Shown here: positions 60,301-64,000 of the stretch, piece after piece | Position numbering within the stretch: the first letter of the stretch is position 1 | How the letters are laid out: every line of letters starts with the position of its first letter | From: Oxytricha trifallax | Taxonomy: Eukaryota; Ciliophora; Spirotrichea; Sporadotrichida; Oxytrichidae | Direction: 5' to 3' | Assembly: GCA_000711775.1 (NCBI GenBank) | Contig: ARYC01016998.1 | Span: 16,806 to 80,805 of the forward strand | Length of the DNA: 64,000 nucleotides | Notes under the pieces: model-generated | What the model was told of the DNA's origin: nothing | Databases searched by the model: none | The model's input: only the letters and a program-made list of their open reading frames with translations | Made by a program: the position numbers and the translations under genes

Positions 60301-63300
60301 GAGGTACAGCTTAATCGCTAAAAATCGATTGAAAAATCGAAATTATTGCTCATACTTTTTTTAATGCGTTATTAATTACAATTCTTCTTGTCATTGAATA
60401 AATTGAGAGAGATGTTATTTTCTCTGGGCTATCTTATGCGTATTTGTGCAGAGATTTCTGATAACGATGTCCAAAATAATAGAAAATATATTAAAATCGC
60501 CTGTTAATTTCTTATCATTTGAAGTCAAGTTGACCAGGAGGTACAGCTTAATCGCTAAAAATCGATTGAAAAATCGAAATTATTGCTCATACTTTTTTTA
60601 ATGCGTTATTAATTACAATTCTTCTTGTCATTGAATGAATTGAGAGAGATGTAATTTTCTCTGGGCTATCTTATGCGTATTTGTGCAGAGATTTCTGATA
60701 ACGATGTCCAAAATAATAGAAAATATATTAAAATCCCCTGTTAATTTCTTATCATTTGAAGTCGAGTTGACCAGGAGGTACAGCTTAATCGCTAAAAATC
60801 GATTGAAAAATCGAAATTATTGCTCATACCTTTTTTAATGCGTTATTAATTACAATTCTTCTTGTCATTGAATAAATTGAGAGAGATGTAATTTTCTCTG
60901 GGCTATCTTATGCGTATTTGTGCAGAGATTTCTGATAACGATGTCCAAAATAATAGAAAATATATTAAAATCCCCTGTTAATTTCTTATCATTTGAAGTC
61001 AAGTTGACCAAGAGGTACAGCTTAATCGCTAAAAATCGATTGAAATATCGAAATTATTGCTCATACTTTTTTTAATGCGTTATTAATTACAATTCTTCTT
61101 GTCATTGAATAAATTGAGAGAGATGTAATTTTCTCTGGGCTATTTTATGCGTATTTGTGCAGAGATTTCTGATAACGATGTCCAAAATAATAGAAAATAT
61201 ATTAAAATCCCCTGTTAATTTCTTATCATATGAAGTCAAGTTGACCAGGAGGTACAGCTTAATCGCTAAAAATCGATTGAAAAATCGAAATTATTGCTCA
61301 TACTTTTTTTAATGCGTTATTAATTACAATTCTTCTTGTCATTGAATGAATTGAGAGAGATGTAATTTTCTCTGGGCTATCTTATGCGTATTTGTGCAGA
61401 GATTTCTGATAACGATGTCCAAAATAATAGAAAATATATTATGCCGTGTTAATTTCTTATCATTTGAAGTCAAGTTGGCCAGGAGGTACAGCTTAATCGC
61501 TAAAAATCGATTGAAAAATCAAAATTATTGCTCATACCTTTTTTAATGCGTTATTAATTACAATTCTTCTTGTCATTGAATAAATAGAGAGAGATGTAAT
61601 TTTCTCTGGGCTATCTTATGCGTATTTGTGCAGAGATTTCTGATAACGATGTCCAAAATAATAGAAAATATATTAAAATCGCCTGTTAATTTCTTATCAT
61701 TTGAAGTCAAGTTGACCAGGAGGTACAGCTTAATCGCTAAAAATCGATTGAAAAATCGAAATTATTGCTCATACTTTTTTAATGCGTTATTAATTACAAT
61801 TCTTCTTGTCATTGAATGAATTGAGAGAGATGTAATTTTCTCTGGGCTATCTTATGCGTATTTGTGCAGAGATTTCTGATAACGATGTCCAAAATAATAG
61901 AAAATATATTGAAATCCCCTGTTAATTTCTTATCATTTGAAGTCAAGTTGACCAGGAGGTACAGCTTAATCGCTAAAAATCGATTGAAAAATCGAAATTA
62001 TTGCTCATTCTTTTTTTAATGCGTTATTAATTACAATTCTTCTTGTCATTGAATAAATTGAGAGAGATGTAATTTTCTCTGGGCTATCTTATGCTTATTG
62101 TGCAGAGATTTCTGATAACGATGTCCAAAATAATAGAAAATATATTAAAATCTCCTGTTAATTTCTTATCATTTGAAGTCAAGTTGACCAGGAGGTACAG
62201 CTTAATCGCTAAAAATCGATTGAAAAATCGAAATTATTTCTCATACTTTTTTTAATGCGTTATTAATTACAATTCTTCTTGTCATTGAATAAATTGAGAG
62301 AGATGTAACTTTCTCTGGGCTATCTTATGCGTATTTGTGCAGAGATTTCTGATAACGATGTCCAAAATAATAGAAAATATATTAAAATCCCCTGTTAATT
62401 TCTTATATTTGAAGTCGAGTTGACCAGGAGGTACAGCTTAATCGCTAAAAATCGATTGAAAAATCGAAATTATTGCTCATACCTTTTTTAATGCGTTATT
62501 AATTACAATTCTTCTTGTCATTGAATAAATTGAGGAGATGTAATTCTCTCTGGGCTATCTTATGCGTATTTGTGCAGAGATTTCTGATAACGATGTCCAA
62601 AATAATAGAAAATATATTAAAATCCCCTGTTAATTTCTTATCATTTGAAGTCGAGTTGACCAGGAGGTACAGCTTAATCGCTAAAAATCGATTGAAAAAT
62701 CGAAATTATTGCTCATACCTTTTTTAATGCGTTATTAATTACAATTCTTCTTGTCATTGAATAAATTGAGAGAGATGTAATTTTCTCTGGGCTATCTTAT
62801 GCGTATTTGTGCAGAGATTTCTGATAACGATGTCCAAAATAATAGAAAATATATTAAAATCGCCTGTTAATTTCTTATCATTTGAAGTCAAGTTGACCAG
62901 GAGGTACAGCTTAATCGCTAAAAATCGATTGAAAAATCGAAATTATTGCTCATACTTTTTTTAATGCGTTATTAATTACAATTCTTCTTGTCATTGAATG
63001 AATTGAGAGAGATGTAATTTTCTCTGGGCTATCTTATGCGTATTTGTGCAGAGATTTCTGATAACGATGTCCAAAATAATAGAAAATATATTAAAATCCC
63101 CTGTTAATTTCTTATCATTTGAAGTCGAGTTGACCAGGAGGTACAGCTTAATCGCTAAAAATCGATTGAAAAATCGAAATTATTGCTCATACCTTTTTTA
63201 ATGCGTTATTAATTACAATTCTTCTTGTCATTGAATAAATTGAGAGAGATGTAATTTCTCTGGGCTATCGTATGCGTATTTGTGCAGAGAATTCTGATAA

Positions 63301-64000
63301 CGATGTCCAAAATAATAGAAAATATATTAAAATCCCCTGTTAATTTCTTATCATTTGAAGTCAAGTTGACCAGGAGGTACAGCTTAATCGCTAAAAATCG
63401 ATTGAAAAATCGAAATTATTGCTCATACTTTTTTAAATGCGTTATTAATTACAATTCTTCTTGTCATTGAATAAATTGAGAGAGATGTAATTCTCTCTGG
63501 GCTATCTTATGCGTATTTGTGCAGAGATTTCTGATAACGATGTCCAAAATAATAGAAAATATATTAAAATCCCCTGTTAATTTCTTATCATTTGAAGTCA
63601 AGTTGACCAAGAGGTACAGCTTAATCGCTAAAAATCGATTGAAATATCGAAATTATTGCTCATACTTTTTTTAATGCGTTATTAATTACAATTCTTCTTG
63701 TCATTGAATAAATTGAGAGAGATGTAATTTTCTCTGGGCTATCTTATGCGTATTTGTGCAGAGATTTCTGATAACGATGTCCAAAATAATAGAAAATATA
63801 TTAAAATCCCCTGTTAATTTCTTATCATTTGAAGTCAAGTTGACCAGGAGGTACAGCTTAATCGATTGAAAAATCGATTGAAAAATCGAAATTATTGCTC
63901 ATACTTTTTTTAATTCGTTATTAATTACAATTCTTCTTGTCATTGAATAAATTGAGAGAGATGTAATTTTCTCTGGGCTATCTTATGCGTATTTGTGCAG
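57400..64000. repeat. Tandem satellite, 237-bp period, about 28 units
   Basis: Head-to-tail copies of a unit containing CCAGGAGGTACAGCTTAATC, a hairpin CGATT-GAAA-AATCG, TAATGCGTTATTAATTAC, and CTCTGGGCTATCTTATGCGT. Spacing between copies of one word is 237 bases (57421, 57658, 57895). Units differ by a few substitutions and small indels in the T run. The array starts near 57400 and continues past the window end. Short ORFs in individual units, for example at 62515-62727, exist only because of indels and are not genes. Confidence 0.97.

Noticed and set aside
57369..63470. Standard-code ORFs of 61-70 codons inside the satellite
   Set aside because: They are the same repeat unit read in one frame; their length depends on indels in the T run.
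57400..64000. CRISPR array
   Set aside because: Repeats are directly adjacent with no unique spacers; it is a tandem satellite.

Overview
The window is very AT-rich eukaryotic DNA that reads best as ciliate germline (micronuclear-type) sequence. The strongest evidence is the code. An intact 448-codon helicase gene (16947-18293) contains at least ten in-frame TAA/TAG codons and ends at TGA. Other reading frames in the window become long only when TAA and TAG are read as sense (Gln in the common ciliate code). With the standard code every real gene here is chopped into short pieces. I cannot name the species. The transposon gene set resembles TBE elements of hypotrich ciliates.

Layout. 1-5 kb: AT desert with one GC-richer island (about 956-1740). 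5.05-9.37 kb: a 4.3-kb TBE-like element with a zinc-finger gene, a decayed Tc1/IS630-type transposase and a small third gene, flanked by two copies of a hairpin repeat. 9.73-11.3 kb: a coiled-coil protein gene with defects. 13.6-15.2 kb: two MITE-like inverted-repeat elements. 16.6-18.5 kb: an apparently intact element with long, seemingly identical 239-bp inverted repeats that encodes an SF3 (Rep-type) helicase. 20.6-22.0 kb: a GC-richer decayed island. 25.98-26.4 kb: a small element whose ends match the Rep elements. About 27.0-31.4 kb: a second TBE-like element (pseudokinase-like gene, small gene with a tiny intron, transposase). 34.6-36.8 kb: a second, decayed Rep element with 346-bp inverted repeats. 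38.2-43.8 kb: pseudokinase-like ORF, third transposase relic, and zinc-finger-type ORFs. 44.3-50.1 kb: further ORFs, including a third relative of the small transposon gene. 52-57.1 kb: GC-richer DNA interrupted at fairly regular spacing by short AT palindromes, then two ORFs. 57.4-64.0 kb: a tandem satellite with a 237-bp period that runs off the end.

There is no sign of ordinary housekeeping genes, rRNA, tRNA or CRISPR. The coding content is mainly mobile-element genes in different stages of decay. The most interesting item is the Rep/SF3 inverted-repeat family: one intact copy, one degenerate copy and one non-autonomous copy in a single window, with conserved ends and a conserved ITR box. 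All reading was done by eye, so boundaries and frameshift positions are approximate unless an exact codon is given.
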